DNA of 64,000 nt, taken from Earliella scabrosa (Eukaryota; Basidiomycota; Agaricomycetes; Polyporales; Polyporaceae). Below the pieces are notes generated by a model. The model searched no databases, was not told where the DNA came from, and saw nothing but the letters and a program-made list of their open reading frames with translations. The DNA is taken from NCBI GenBank assembly GCA_022605405.1, contig JABYQQ010000009.1, positions 1,736,001 to 1,800,000 of the forward strand, read 5' to 3'. Below are positions 22,600 through 34,623 of this stretch, piece by piece. Position 1 is the stretch's first letter. Every line of letters starts with the position of its first letter. The position numbers and the translations under genes were made by a program.

Positions 22600-23376
22600 G
22601 GCATACTGTACGATATGGGATCCTTGTACCACAGCCGTGACCATGCTGCCCAATCCGTCCTCCTCCCCCTTCTCGACGGCAAACCTATCCGTAGACGGAG
22701 ACTTCGACTGGTCGTCTAAACTTCCGATGTATCATCCCGACCCCCGCGAATTATCGGCCCCGCACTGTACGTACACTGTCGCGCGATCAATACCAACATT
22801 CGTGCTATACTACAGACTGCGATCTCAGCATAGCGACACTCCTTTTGAACACCAAGACAGAAGCTCTGCCAGTGTCACCTCCGGGCCTCGTCCAGAACCG
22901 CTACCATGAACCCCGCAGGAGGAGCGGGGAATCACGTGCGAATGTGAATCCACCCAGCGGTACCATCCAACGCATCTCACGCACACACGCTTCAGGTGGC
23001 AGCGAGATTGACAGGATCCGTCCCGTTCACGGCAATGACTACACCGACAGAGAATGAGAGCGTGGAAATGGATGCTGATCTCATGCTCCTGACCACCAGA
23101 CTCCGCTGCGTCTTCAATGCTTCCCTTCGCACTGCGAAGGCACATTCGCGCATCTCAGAACCATACCTTTCAGAGTTTGATATACATGCCGGCCACGGCG
23201 CAGCCCACACGCGCCCCGGTGCCTATGTAAGGTTCTCGAACTATAGAGCGATATCGCACCGTCATGTCCGTGCTCCAACTACGAACAACAGGCGGCGTCC
23301 GGCCGCCCGCTCTCCGTTGTACGCTCCGCGTCACGACCCAGACCCCCATTCCATTCCCAACCCACAGTCGTACTGA
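22600..23376 (+). CDS. possible hypothetical protein X, right copy
   Basis: Weak candidate. Segments reading SVLLPLLDGKPI, DGDFDW and CTYTVARSI (22630-22850), and an exon after a CTTCAG splice site near 22995 (VAARLTGSVPFTAMTTP, DADLMLLTTRLRCVF), show a pattern reminiscent of protein X on the left arm. Exon edges are not resolved. It may be no more than chance similarity. Confidence 0.25.
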
Positions 23377-23630
23377 CCACTACCGCTTTCGCCAGACGCC
23401 GCCAGTCGGGTTGTGAGCAAGAATGAACGGCAGCACACCGCCAACACCAACAGCACGATTTGAAGGTGGTTTATGACCACCTCTCCCGCGCTGACATCAG
23501 CGCTGCCACAGAAAACGTATGGCCCAAACTGGCCTGTCCGATATAGGCTTAAGACTGCTCATAAGCAGACGAGAAGGCTGCCGTCTCTAGAAATAGTGTC
23601 GACCTGCCCACTGCTAACCGCGTCCACTCA

Positions 23631-24464
23631 ATGAATTTACCTTCTGCCACCAACACTGCGGATTTTCCGCACCCCCTCACTGCATTGCGGATCATCACCT
23701 TGCCTCAATGTGCGATCTGCACCGCACCCACCGTCTTCAGCTGTGCGCGCTGCGACAATGCGTACTACTGCAACGCAGCGCACTTCGTCGAAGTACGTAT
23801 CGCAGGCGGAACGCTCATCGTTGTGCTCACCAACTGCAGCACTGGCCTCAGCATCGTCTCTGCTGCTCACACTCGGCCAACTCACTCCCTACGGCAAACA
23901 GCGATGTCCAGTTCAGACATCCTGCGCCGGAACCTTCCTCACGGCCGCATTCTTCCGTCTCCGAACCTCGTCCCGCACTCCACGACCTCAACAGTAGCGA
24001 AATCGTCGCCCTGCTCGCTCATCCGCACATGCGTGAGTGTGCTGTCCCCTCCACACTGCACCAGCACCCGCCAGAATATTACGCTGACTGTCCCTGCAGG
24101 ACTCCCACAACTCATACGCGTCCCCGTCGCACACCATACATCAGCCGCAGGCAAGCCGGTGCACATGCCTGCCGTGCAACATTTCTTCCGCAGACGCTGT
24201 GGACGCGCATTCATACAGTTCGGCCACAGGATGCGCTTCCTGCAGTCGCCCTTTCACATGTTCTACTGCGTGGACTCCTACACGAGCAACACTCACCCGA
24301 ACCGAGCGGTAGAATCCATGACCGAGGGCGCTATCCCAAAACCGCGACCATGGCCAGGGCTAGTGTTGATCTTGAAGCTTGAAAGCGCATCCAGCAAGAC
24401 CTATGTGGACCTCGATACCGCCGATATCCCGGATATCCGCGAGTACTTTGTACACTTTTCCTGA
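23631..24464 (+). CDS. MYND zinc-finger protein (right copy)
   Basis: Exons 23631-23792, 23840-24032 and 24100-24464 give 720 nt in frame, 239 aa. The MYND finger is LPQCAICTAPTVFSCARC, then YYCNAAHFVE, a 47-nt phase-0 intron, and HWPQHRLCC. Ligand spacing and intron position are the same as in the left-arm copy. Downstream come a Ser/Pro-rich linker, HDLNSSEIVALLAHPHM, FFRRRCGRAFIQFGHRM, LQSPFHMFYC and a YVDLDTADIPDIREYF end that aligns with the left protein. This copy has one intron more than the left one. MYND domains are protein-interaction modules; no partner is visible. Confidence 0.78.
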   Translation: MNLPSATNTADFPHPLTALRIITLPQCAICTAPTVFSCARCDNAYYCNAAHFVEVRIAGGTLIVVLTNCSTGLSIVSAAHTRPTHSLRQTAMSSSDILRRNLPHGRILPSPNLVPHSTTSTVAKSSPCSLIRTCVSVLSPPHCTSTRQNITLTVPAGLPQLIRVPVAHHTSAAGKPVHMPAVQHFFRRRCGRAFIQFGHRMRFLQSPFHMFYCVDSYTSNTHPNRAVESMTEGAIPKPRPWPGLVLILKLESASSKTYVDLDTADIPDIREYFVHFS

Positions 24465-26099
24465 GAGAAAATAGAACAGTAATCGACAGGGACCGAGGAG
24501 TGGATGGAGAATGTCACGACGTAAATTCACCAGCTCGTCTATCCGCCACCAAATCAGGCGGAGCCCAGATTCTCGCGCGCGGCTCCACGTGGCACATGCT
24601 CCTTGCCCCCGGTGGAGCTCACCCCAGCACACGGTGCTGCCAGTACAGCATCCACATCGTCGCGACACCTTTACACTTCCCATCGACCCAGTCGATCCAC
24701 GCAAACGTACGCTTCCAGTCCTCGACGCATCGACATCACGCCTATAACTCACCAGCATGCATATACAGTCCCTGCGACCGTCGTACCACAACAAGGTCCC
24801 CCCCTTCTTGCATCCGCTCGCACGCAACACCGTATACACTACCACACAGTCGCGTCGTGACATCCAACTCGCGTCCCCAATCCATCGCCAGCGAGCCAGT
24901 ACAGCACGCAGCCATCCTCGTGCCACGATCAACCGCGCCCACCGGCGCCGTTTGGAGGGCACACTCGCCCGCCAGCAAGTCCTCAGAATCAGCACACGTC
25001 CACAGCAAGCACCGGTCCCCTCTCTCGTCCTTCCTTGCTGATCGTGCTCGCCCAGCATGAGCCCCTGCACCCGCTCGCCCCTCTCATCATGCTCCCGGTG
25101 TATGCTTTTCCGTGCATCCGCTCCCTCCAGCAAGGCGCACCTGCTTCTCACCATGGCTTCAATACGTGATGCCGCATGGACTCTTCCGTGCTGTCATCAA
25201 CGGTATCACCTTCCCGTAGATGACAAGGAGCACACCCGGTTAGTCAACGCATCGTCTGAGCACCTGCATATCCCGCACGCACTTATGTTTCGTCGAACTT
25301 TCAGCCCCCAGCTCGCCCTCATTGCCGCGGCCGCCTGTACACTGCGCACCGGTCCTGTCTCACTCGTCTGAACAACTGAAACCCCCGCATCCCACAGACA
25401 TCCCGGTCGGTCCCCTTCTTCAACAAAATGCCCCACTCAGACCTCAGACGTCCATTGTACAGCTCCCGCCATCCACACCACCGAGACCTCTAGCCCTCCT
25501 GCAACCACATGGACAGTCCCCAGACGGAGACAGACCATCCCCCGCGACGGGGGGGAGGGGGGGAAGCAGGTGCCAGCGTACGTTCCTTTTCCGCAGAATC
25601 CACGATCCGCGGCACATACCAGACCGTACTTCTGCAGTCCGCGTTGTCTGCCCCTGTCCTGAACCCCGTTGTCAAGCATCCTCCGCCTCCCGCTCCGTCC
25701 AAGCGCCAACCGACGTGCGACTCCTCCTGACCGGTCCATGCCTCGATGCAATACGCACGTCTCCGACATCTGCGGTGCAAACCGGTCCTACAAGTCCACC
25801 TCCGATCGCCAACCCTGTCTTCTGACTGCCATCGCGCTACCTCCCGACACTACGGACCGAAATCAACCATCGGCCCGGTCCTCTCATACGCCCCACGCCA
25901 CTTGCCACCTATTTATCTGACCACGCGCCACCGCACTCCGATAACACCTCCAGACGATCCCCGCTCGTACCGATCTGTTCGTCTCGTCCCCCGTCAACCC
26001 CGTACCCGTGAAACCGCCACTCCAGCGCCTGCTAGATTCATTCCGCGAGGTCTGCTCCATTGCGGTCTGTCCAGAGCACATACACCTCCATCCGGAGCA
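24465..26099. other. C-rich intergenic stretch, no gene recognised
   Basis: The plus strand is strongly pyrimidine-rich and opens many Pro/Ser/His frames (for example 24500-25060 and 25322-25825) that look like composition artefacts. No splice-linked coding pattern was found. It precedes the right-arm B gene. Confidence 0.4.
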
Positions 26100-27277
26100 A
26101 TGAGCGCGTCCATCACAGTCGTTGCCGCGACCACACCCGCAGCCAGAGTGTATGTTTCCGAAACACCTCCCTCCCGCCGCGGCTGACCCTCGGCTACAGA
26201 TTACACGTGGACATAGGTCGTATCATGACCGACCGTATGGACTTGGCCCAACTCATGGTGTGGGCGCAGGTCTGTCGCACAAGTCGGACGCATGTTGCCG
26301 CCGCCCTGCAGCGCACACTTTACACAATGCTGCGTCGCTTCTTACCGTCGGACCGCGAACTCCTTCGAATCGTCACTGACTGTAAAGCGATCATCGGCGG
26401 GTTCTTCGCCCTCTGCTTCCTCCTCCGAGACCGGATGTTTGATCCTTTCACGCTCGACATCTACGCTAGCGACGCCTCTTTCCCCACTCTCGTCGAGTAC
26501 TTCATGTACTCGCCCCTCCTCGCGCCACACCTCCGATTCAACGGTACAACCATGTCGAACCATCAGCACCGCGTCAGATTCCTTGTTAGACGCGAAGCCA
26601 CATTCAACACCAACTCAGGAAAACGCATTCGGTTGCGCGAATCCGCCACCGTCAGCGCTTGCTCCCCCATCAGCCGCGCGTGGACAACCGCTCTCATGAA
26701 CTTCGTCACGGAGACATCCTTCGGATGCGCCTACCCGCACCTCACCCTGAATGAACGCGCCCTCGTGTCAGACGCCTACGAGCCAATGCTTCCACCTGAA
26801 GCACGACGCGTCAGGCACGTTCTTCGGCACAACGGGTTCAGCTTACAGACGCACCCCGCCCAATGGGACGACTACGCCGTACAAGTGCCGCTGTCCAACG
26901 CCCTTCCCCCCGGCATCTTCCCCTGCTTTCGCGATCAGCATCTTTGTCCTGACCAGGGACGCTACTTCGGGGATAGGGGATCTCTTGTGGGGTACTTCGA
27001 CCCAACGCCCATGGCCCGTACCGTCGCCCGCGTTCAGGGAAGCCCCCCCTACGGACCAATGGCAGCGTGGCGACTATGGGTTCGACAGTGTTGCCACCGT
27101 TCATGCATTGTCAACGACCCCATTCTACACAGCTCCATCATCTCTTCTCCACTCATCATCACCGACGAGCGCATGTTCCATCAGCCGTCCAATGACGCGG
27201 ACACAATGTCCAGTCCTCGCGCTTTGTCCTCCGTCCCTATCCCCATCCGCGGACGCGGGCGAGCCTTAACTATATAG
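26100..27277 (+). CDS. F-box-like / nucleotidyltransferase-fold protein B (right copy)
   Basis: Exons 26100-26149 (MSASITVVAATTPAA...) and 26200-27277 around a 50-nt intron give 1128 nt in frame, 375 aa. Exon 2 opens LHVDIGRIMTDRMDLAQLMV, in register with B1-B3 and with the same intron phase. The fold signature is IIGGFFALCFLL, then FTLDIYASDASF, so one Asp of the DxD remains. Family blocks are FGCAYPHLTLNERALVSD, HLCPDQGRYFGDRGSLVGYF and PYGPMAAWRL. By eye it is closest to B2 on the left arm. It lies upstream of NTase A on the same strand, as B2 does on the left arm. Enzyme activity is doubtful. Confidence 0.75.
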
Positions 27278-27691
27278 GAAGCACGCGCGCTCTTCGTCCG
27301 AATGCATCGTCCACATAGCAGAACAACCGCCCACCAGGACACATCACCAACCGCCAACATTCTCTTCACCTTCATGCAAATCTACGTAGGAGCGAGTGGT
27401 CAGAACAGGACTGGGGATCGGCACGCCGCATGTAACCACTATTCTGCTTGTACATATGTTGCTCTGTCCGTGACACTACTTGCCCTGCTGCCCACGCGGA
27501 CGTAAGCGGCCGCACTCCGACCATTCCTATAGTGCGGACCGTCGGGCCGTGTACCTTTAAAGTTGGCAGCCATTGATTCCGACTCGATCGGAACATCCCA
27601 GGACTTGGCTATAACTGGCCGAGGCCAAGCGAGCCCGCCCTTAACTCAGACTTCTGTCAGGGTCGCTGTACACAGAGCACCATTCGATCCC
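27278..27691. other. intergenic between right B and right A genes
   Basis: About 0.4 kb with no coding signal; presumably the terminator of B and the promoter of A. Confidence 0.4.
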
Positions 27692-28902
27692 ATGTCACCT
27701 TCGCGTTCGGGTTCCCCTTCCTCCTTCTCCGACGCAGTCTCCTTTCCGCACGCTGCGCGTGCGTCGACCATCCCCCGGGCTTCCGCTCCTCCTCCTCCTG
27801 ATGATGTACCAGAGCTGATCGGACCGATCCAGTGAGCCGCCCTGCATATCGCGTGCCTGCTTGTACTTATTCCTTCGCAAGAGTCCCCACGGACATCATC
27901 GTCAGTATCATCCAACAATCCGACACCATTGCCGTTCTCTCTTGGCGGCGCACCTCCCGAGCTCTCTTTACTGTAGCTGCCACTGTATTGCGGCAGCGAT
28001 ACCACGCCAGCGTCGTCCCCTTCTTCTCGGACGTAGCGCGGCTTGATCAACTTCTTCGGCAGTACGGCGCGCTAATATCCGGCTCCGTCGCTCTTCAATT
28101 CTTCCTCAACGAAGAGCCATGGACGCCTGGTGACCTCGACATCTACGTACCAGCCAAATACTATCGCGCGTTTGTACAAACCATCGTCCGCGACGATAGA
28201 TTTGCCCTCCGGTTCCACCCGCGTCAGCGAATCGCGCCAGCCGCCATAGCTGACGAGCTCAGCCTCGATCTCGACTACGTCCTCCTTGCACTCACCGACA
28301 CCGAAGGAGACGGAATTCCCTCCCCGGCCGCGGACTCGCAAGGCATTAAGCAAGTGCTACGATTCCGTACCTCCACCGGCCGCAACGTCGACATCGTCTG
28401 CAGTCCCGTGGACGACGCCATAACCGCACTACACGCGTTCTGGTCGACCCTCGTCGCGAACTTCATCTCACCTGACGGATGCGGCTGCGGTTTCCCCGCC
28501 GGTACAATAAATCGGAAAGGCTTCGTCAAGGCAGGAAGCTTAACGCAACGCGACCTTGCCGCCGTGATAAAGTACACACGACGAGGGTTCACCATTGTCC
28601 ATGACCGATGGCAGTCCATGGACGATGATCCATCCATGTGGGACATCGACTACTTCGGAGATGTGGATGCCATGGCGCTCAGTTTTCGCCTACACGCAAA
28701 CGACCAGCCCCTGCCGCTGCCGGTGGAACGAACCGACCGGGGCTGGCACATTATACACCCCTTCCCGCGCACTGAGGTAAAGCCCGCTCCCTACTTCTCG
28801 TGCAGTACACGACTAAGAACTGTCTCAGAATCTATCTACCTAACCGTTGTCTCGCGCGGACACTCCGGCCCGGTGCTACGCAGGAGCAGTAAACATCAGT
28901 GA
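27692..28902 (+). CDS. F-box-like / nucleotidyltransferase-fold protein A (right copy)
   Basis: Exons 27692-27831 and 27882-28902 around a 50-nt intron give 1161 nt in frame, 386 aa. A Ser/Pro-rich leader of 47 residues is followed by an F-box-like segment (VPTDIIVSIIQQSDTIAVLS, then WRRTSRALF). The NTase core is ALISGSVALQFF, WTPGDLDIYV and GRNVDIVCSP, the full GS...DxD...D pattern of the polymerase-beta superfamily. FISPDGCGCGFPAGTINRKG and DIDYFGDVDAMALSF match the left A copy. Intact catalytic signatures in both A copies, against decay in the B copies, suggest the two subfamilies are under different constraint. The substrate is unknown. Confidence 0.8.
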
Positions 28903-31788
28903 GCGATTGCCGTCCCGAGTGTACTAGTTTTCCTACAATGTAGCATGCCGTTCGTTCCCTCTTGCCCACCGCAGCGATGAAACTCGATCAGCAGTGACTT
29001 CGAATTCCACCGGAAGGTTCAGAAGAGAACCGCAAACGGCGTCCAAGGTGCGGAACGCCGCCTGCAGAAGCCTACACTCCGCCGTTCTCAGAATCCCAGC
29101 TATTCACGTCGTGACAGAACCTAGGTATCGTACGCAACCATTCCGACCAGTAGACTCGCACGGGCACGTCAACACCTGTCACTCACAGGCCACGAGAACG
29201 GTATTCGCGGCCATCTCGTCACTGAAACACACGCTAGTCGTTCGCTGATCCCTCCCATGGGGCCCGACCGCTTTCCGCTCCACAGCGCGACCGAGGGCCA
29301 TCCGGCCCGCGCTTATCTCCGCCCCAGGGTCCAGACGCCGTTTTTGGACAAAGGGCGCCGCGCCGGAGATCTGGGCGGCGAATCTCCGTCGAGCGCGAAG
29401 GCGCCCAGCCCGTACTATCCAGCTCTATCCAGCTGCACCCCGTCCGTCTGCAGCCTTCCCCCGGTCCCTCATACACGCTCACATCCGACTGTACTCTACG
29501 CATCCGCTCCTCGCTCGCCGCCCCGCTCCAATCTTGCTTTATATCTGGCACCTCGCCTTCAGACCATCGCCCAGCAGCCTCGCTCTCCACTGCCCTTCGC
29601 CTGCCCCTTTGGATCCTCCGCCGCCCCTTGAAGCCGCGACCCACTCCCAAGCGCACGCTCGTCATACAAGTCCACACAACCATCGCGCGCCATCCCGCAC
29701 GTCACTCCCCCGCGGCCACACAAATGTCAGGAAATCCGGAGCGCACACAACTATATGGGGCCATGAAACCAGTACGTGCTTTGCTGTTCCGCTCCGCACC
29801 GTCCCAGCCACCACCGCCCTCTTCATGCCCCTGCCACCATCGCCCCCCCTTCATGCCACTGTAACGCCCCTTCACGTCCCCGGGCATCCGTCCGCGCCTC
29901 GTCTTCGCGACTCCGCACCGTTCCAGCTTCCGTCTTCCCTCCCATCCGCAGACTCGCATCCTCTAAGTACCGCCTTCCCAGCTCCAGCACATCGCACCAT
30001 CGCCGCCTCGTCTGCTCCCGCAACCCGACAACCACGGAACCACCCTTACGTTTCCTCCGACTGCTCTGATCAGGTACGCTCCGTCCATTCTCCTTTGCCC
30101 TCGCATCCCTCCCGACCCCGTCCCGCACTCTGCCATGACTCGGCTGCGCTCCCGCATCTGCGCGCGCAGCTCGCGGTCCACGCAGGTCGCCCCCTTGAGC
30201 AACAACCACGGCTGGCTATCCTTAAAGACGCCGTCGCCACCTCTCGGCCTCCGTTCCACCCCGCGTAAGCGTCCACCTCCCCTAGATCGCTCCCTTGTAA
30301 CGACACAGTCCCGTGTCCTTTCAGCGACTTCGGCCGAAATGCGCGCCGAAGAGGTTCTATATCAAGACACGCTGCAGCACATGCAGTCGTTCATAGAAGA
30401 TCTCGAGCCCCGCGCCCTACAAGCTATCTACCAACTCGCGGCCGACAGACTGCGCGTCTGGCTCACCACTACGCTGCCCACCGCGAGCAACCTCAATGCA
30501 GACGACGCAGCTGCGGCGCACGATGCTGCACGTCAACTCGCCCTCCTCGCTCTCGTACGTCTCTCCGCCCTTCCTCTCCCTCGTCATCACACTCAGACCC
30601 GCCCGGCCCATTCACCAGTCGCGAACATACCGCCCTCCTTCTCTCAGCCCCCACGCGTTCAGGGGCACTGGGGCGCAAATACCTGCAGACGGTAGTGACA
30701 GCAACAACAAGCAAGCCCGGGCCACCCGTCCTCCCTCTACCACCGAGCCGCCCTCCTCAAACCCGCTCCCTTTGCCAGCCACACCGCCCGGCCCGACGGC
30801 TTCCCGCGCGCAAGTTGACTCGCAGCACAGCCTTCCCGGACGCCACAGGCTTGCGATCAGGAACGCCGGCGGCACGCCCGACATCGCGCTACTATGGAAC
30901 TCCATTCCGAATCGCAACGTCGATCGCTCCCACGCCGGCGAGTAGCGTTGCGCGCACCGCGCTGCGAACTGTTCTTGACTTAAACTGTTTGACAGTTTCC
31001 TTCTCAGACCACATAGCCGGAGCTTACGGAGATCCTCTTCCGTGGAACGGTACGCCTTCTCTGATGAATAACACCAACCAGCCCAATCACATGTTTTTAA
31101 TCCAGGCTCGTCGCAGCCACGCGTCCTCGAAGACGTCATCACGATCTGCGTGCAGTGCGGGTCAGCGCACGACACATCACAGCGTTCGGTACGTCAAACG
31201 TTCTCACCGCCGCGCCTTCCCGCGCGAATTGACACACGCGCTTCCTAGCCCTCTAGCGTGATGTGTGCCTCCTGCACTCGTCAGGAAGACGCCGCGCCCC
31301 GCGTGTACCACTAAACACGAGTCCAGTCCACCGACTGGTTTCTCCTCTCCTCCTTCACCGCCCCCCCCCGCTTCTTTCTTGCCTCCTTCGCTTCCTATCC
31401 TCGCTACGCACGCGCGCATCGGCCGCTCTCCTTGATCCGACTGCTGTTCCTGACAGATCCGCCTCCCACGCCCCGACCATTTCACCGAGCTACGCGCCGT
31501 TTCGGATCGCGCCTTGTCGCACTCGTCCCATCAACCCCGCTGTAGATTAATCGTACAGACTGACAATTGATCGTTGCTGCATTCACGCACGTCCCTGCTC
31601 TGCTAACCATGTAACACGGTGGACAGCTGTCCGCCACATACTCTTACAGTTCACACTGACATTCACACACACCCTTTTCCCGCTGTTCTCCGAACTGATC
31701 CGCTCCGTGCGACGCGTCTTCCCGGCCCGTCCCTACAGCTCATATCAGCACGATCGTTACACCGCTTCCCGGGTCCGCACTTACCTGA
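28903..31788. other. C-rich, low-complexity stretch with one weak exon candidate
   Basis: Long stop-free frames on the plus strand (29257-30268, 30135-30945) are Pro/Ser/His-rich and reflect base composition. The best local coding signal is 30339-30560, reading MRAEEVLYQDTLQHMQSF and then LEPRALQAIYQLAADRL, which could be an exon of an unplaced gene. I cannot link it to others. Confidence 0.3.
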
Positions 31789-33423
31789 CTACGCGCGCCC
31801 ACGCCCGCCCCGGGGCTTCCGCGTTCCTCTCGGTCCAGACCGCGAGAGCGCCGCGCGAAGTTTTTGGGTCAAGACCTTTTTGCCCTGCACAGCACCATCG
31901 CCCCCCACAGAGAACCGGCCTTCCTCTTCCTCGGCCTCGAAATCTATCAAAACTTCCATCGCCGAGGAGCTCGTGGACCCAGCGTGCTCCGCTCTCCCTT
32001 CATCCGCCGGCGCCTCCAGCACGACGAACTCACCGCCTGGCGCGTCAGCAGCCCTGTCATCCCTTACATCAACATCCATGCTTGACTCTCTGTCGCGCGA
32101 GCCCTCTTCATCCGCGCGCCGCTCCTCTTCGCCCGTCTCCGCACCCGCCTCCGGACTGGCCTCCAGACCTCTGTCCATAGGACCCCATTCGGGAGAAAAC
32201 TCCCGCACACCGGTGTGCTGCCCAGCAACCAGTGGCGTAGACGGTTCCTCCGCCGCCGGCGTCCTGTCAGCAGCCTTCGCTGCTTCCGCTGACACGTTCA
32301 GTCGTCAATGTCAGCGGCTCGTCTCTCTTCTCACTAATTGACCGCTTACCGTCTACCACTTCGCCATCTTCCAGCGCGGAACGAGCAAGGCTACCAGTGA
32401 CCGACCCGTACGTAGCGCCCGCCAGCCTAGGGGGCTGGCCCACGCCGACCGCCACACGCACCAGGTCAATCAACAAGTACTGCGGGTACCAGTCAACCTC
32501 CCCGATGAGGTACTTCAGCGTAAACGTCATCGCAACGCCGTCCCCCTCCCGCAGCTCCGGCGGCGCACACGCGGAAATGGGCTTCAGCCTGCCGTCTTCA
32601 ATCGCGCGCACTACCGGACGGTCGGGGTTGGCGCGGTATTTGCGCGAACCTTCCTCCGCACGGCGAACCCACTCATGCAAATGGGAAGGGAAGGGCGGCT
32701 TCTGTAGTCCTTTGGGATGACGCAAAAACATCGGGGTCTTCATCCAGTATATGGTGTTCGCGAACCCCGACCCACCCCGCTGCCAGTTCCGACGCGGGAG
32801 ATTTTCTCTCGGCTTGAATCCGGGGATGCACTCCACGTACTTCTCCAACTCCTGGACAACGAAGTCAGTCCCGACCGCCCTGACCCGAACCGCGCCCCCC
32901 GCTCCCCGCCGTACCGTTTGCAGAAAATAGAGGTCCGAGTCTGCTTGGGTGTCGAACGCGTATGAGTAACTGCACCTGTAGCTAGCATACGCAATTCTGC
33001 CGAAGTCGACGCCGCGTAAGTCCCCCATTCACACAAACAACAAAATCACTCACGCGCTGCTGGGCTCCAGGTTGGGCGGGGCGGGCCCTTTTCCTACCAC
33101 TAAATTGCCCGTGTAGTAGTCATCCGCATCCGCGAAAATCGATGCATGACTCAGCACTGCTGGCGTCATCGTGCCCACCTCGCATACCTGGCTCGCCGAG
33201 CGCAGTCAACATCACCTGCAACATCACCACACGATACACGCACCGTCCACTCCATCGCGCCTGTCTGCTTGACCTCGACAAGCGGAGATTGAGTTCCCAA
33301 CGAGTACACAGCGGACGCGTACGGAGTGTCGCCCTTTCGGAAAGACTGGAACTTCCAGCGGTTCACAGCCTTCTGCACGGCAGCCACCGTCGCTGAAACC
33401 GAAGCATCCGGGGAAGCGGACAT
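31789..33423 (-). CDS. hypothetical protein with acidic C-terminus
   Basis: A minus-strand multi-exon candidate, opposing its neighbours. Exon 1 begins MSASPDASVSATVAAVQKAV near 33423 and runs to about 33200. A middle exon (FADADDYYTGNLVVGKG) ends near 33056 at a GTGAGT. The main exon starts near 32970 (CSYSYAFDTQADSDLYFL) and includes IYWMKTPMFLRHP and GDGVAMTFTLKYLIGEVDWY. An acidic, disordered tail follows in another frame (31789-32295), implying a further splice or a frameshift near 32300. The GD-hydrophobic-F-x-YIIG pattern recalls a multicopy Agaricomycete family of unknown function. The 3' part is uncertain. Confidence 0.5.
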
Positions 33424-34623
33424 CGTGACGGATTGTGAACACGACACAACGCTGAACAGCGCGTTTTATACCCGCCGCAAACTTTCGCGCACCCGTCGAC
33501 ACTACACCCCGTTTCCCTCCCACTGTCCACCGCTCGGACCGACGTATCTATCAATCCGCTTCTCGACCTCGTATCGTGACCGCAGACGGCACATTCTCCA
33601 GCCGATCCGCCCTTCTCGTACCGGAATTACAGCACCTACGTCCTCGCCGTACCGGACCTTTCTACGCCTTCCACATGGCACAGGGCTGTCAGCAGCCCAC
33701 CCTCTTCACCCCCCCTTCCGTCGTCCCTCCGCCGTCCCACAACGACTCAGAACTTTGTCAGAACTCCCTGCTTAACACCCGCCCGCGGACCGCCTGCCCG
33801 CACCGAGTCCATGCGCCCGTAACAGCGCCGCTTCACGGACGAGCACACGCAAACACACGTCTGCAGAATGCTCCGCCGATTTAGACGGACCGTCTCTTTC
33901 CCGCTATCACAAGCCGCCCCGCATGCCCCGCCCGAAGCAGCAAGCCGTCCCATCCTCCCACACCCACACACACGGCCGCACAATCCACACTCCTCGCCCC
34001 TCTCCAGCCGCAATTCTCGACCCAGAGACCAACCTCCCTTCCCCGGCCCATCGGATCCATGCAATATTCATCCTGCCCGCCCACGGCCCCCGCATGTCCG
34101 AACTTCCGATAGACCACAAACCGACGCCGACCGACCGGACGCCTCGCACATCCCCTCGCCTCCCCCCCCCCCCTGCCCACCCTGCGCTGCAGCTGCCCCG
34201 TGCTTCCCCTCTACAGTCACACCGGCTCCGCCCTGCCTGTACCCTCTTCCGACAACCCACCCGGCCCGCGCTCACACAGAAAATCAGCCTCCCGCACCAC
34301 AGGCTGCCCCCCACGCAACCCACAGGCACGGATGACTTGAACCCCCGGGATGTTTACGCGCCAACACCACGCGTCCACACTACCGTCGCTCTCCCGCTCT
34401 GCTCACTCTCATGAGTCCTCGCCGACGTCATCGGAACAGAGCCCCTCTGCGCAACAGCGCCGGCCCGTCCCGACTTCCTTCCTACACAGGACCCTCCCCG
34501 TTGACCACCCCACGCTCTCACATCGGAACGCTATATAGGCGACTCCTGCGGTCCACCGTCTACATGCTGCCCACCACCTCCCTGCGCCGCATCCATCCTC
34601 GCCCATCTACACATCCGCTCAGC
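33424..34623. other. C-rich intergenic stretch
   Basis: No supported gene. The plus strand is rich in CCC and CAC runs and opens long artefactual frames on both strands. It lies between the opposing hypothetical and the RNR large-subunit gene, so it may carry both promoters. Confidence 0.35.

Noticed and set aside
27832..28902. Independent 356-aa ORF starting at GTG 27832, the same length as B1-B3
   Set aside because: The GTG is the 5' splice site of the NTase A intron, so the equal length is coincidence.
29257..30268. Large plus-strand open frames rich in Pro, Ser and His
   Set aside because: C-rich composition opens several frames on both strands. No domain, splice logic or start context supports them.
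31789..32341. Plus-strand ORF at 31619-32341 as a gene
   Set aside because: It is the reverse of the acidic minus-strand frame and is Ser/Pro-rich by composition only.
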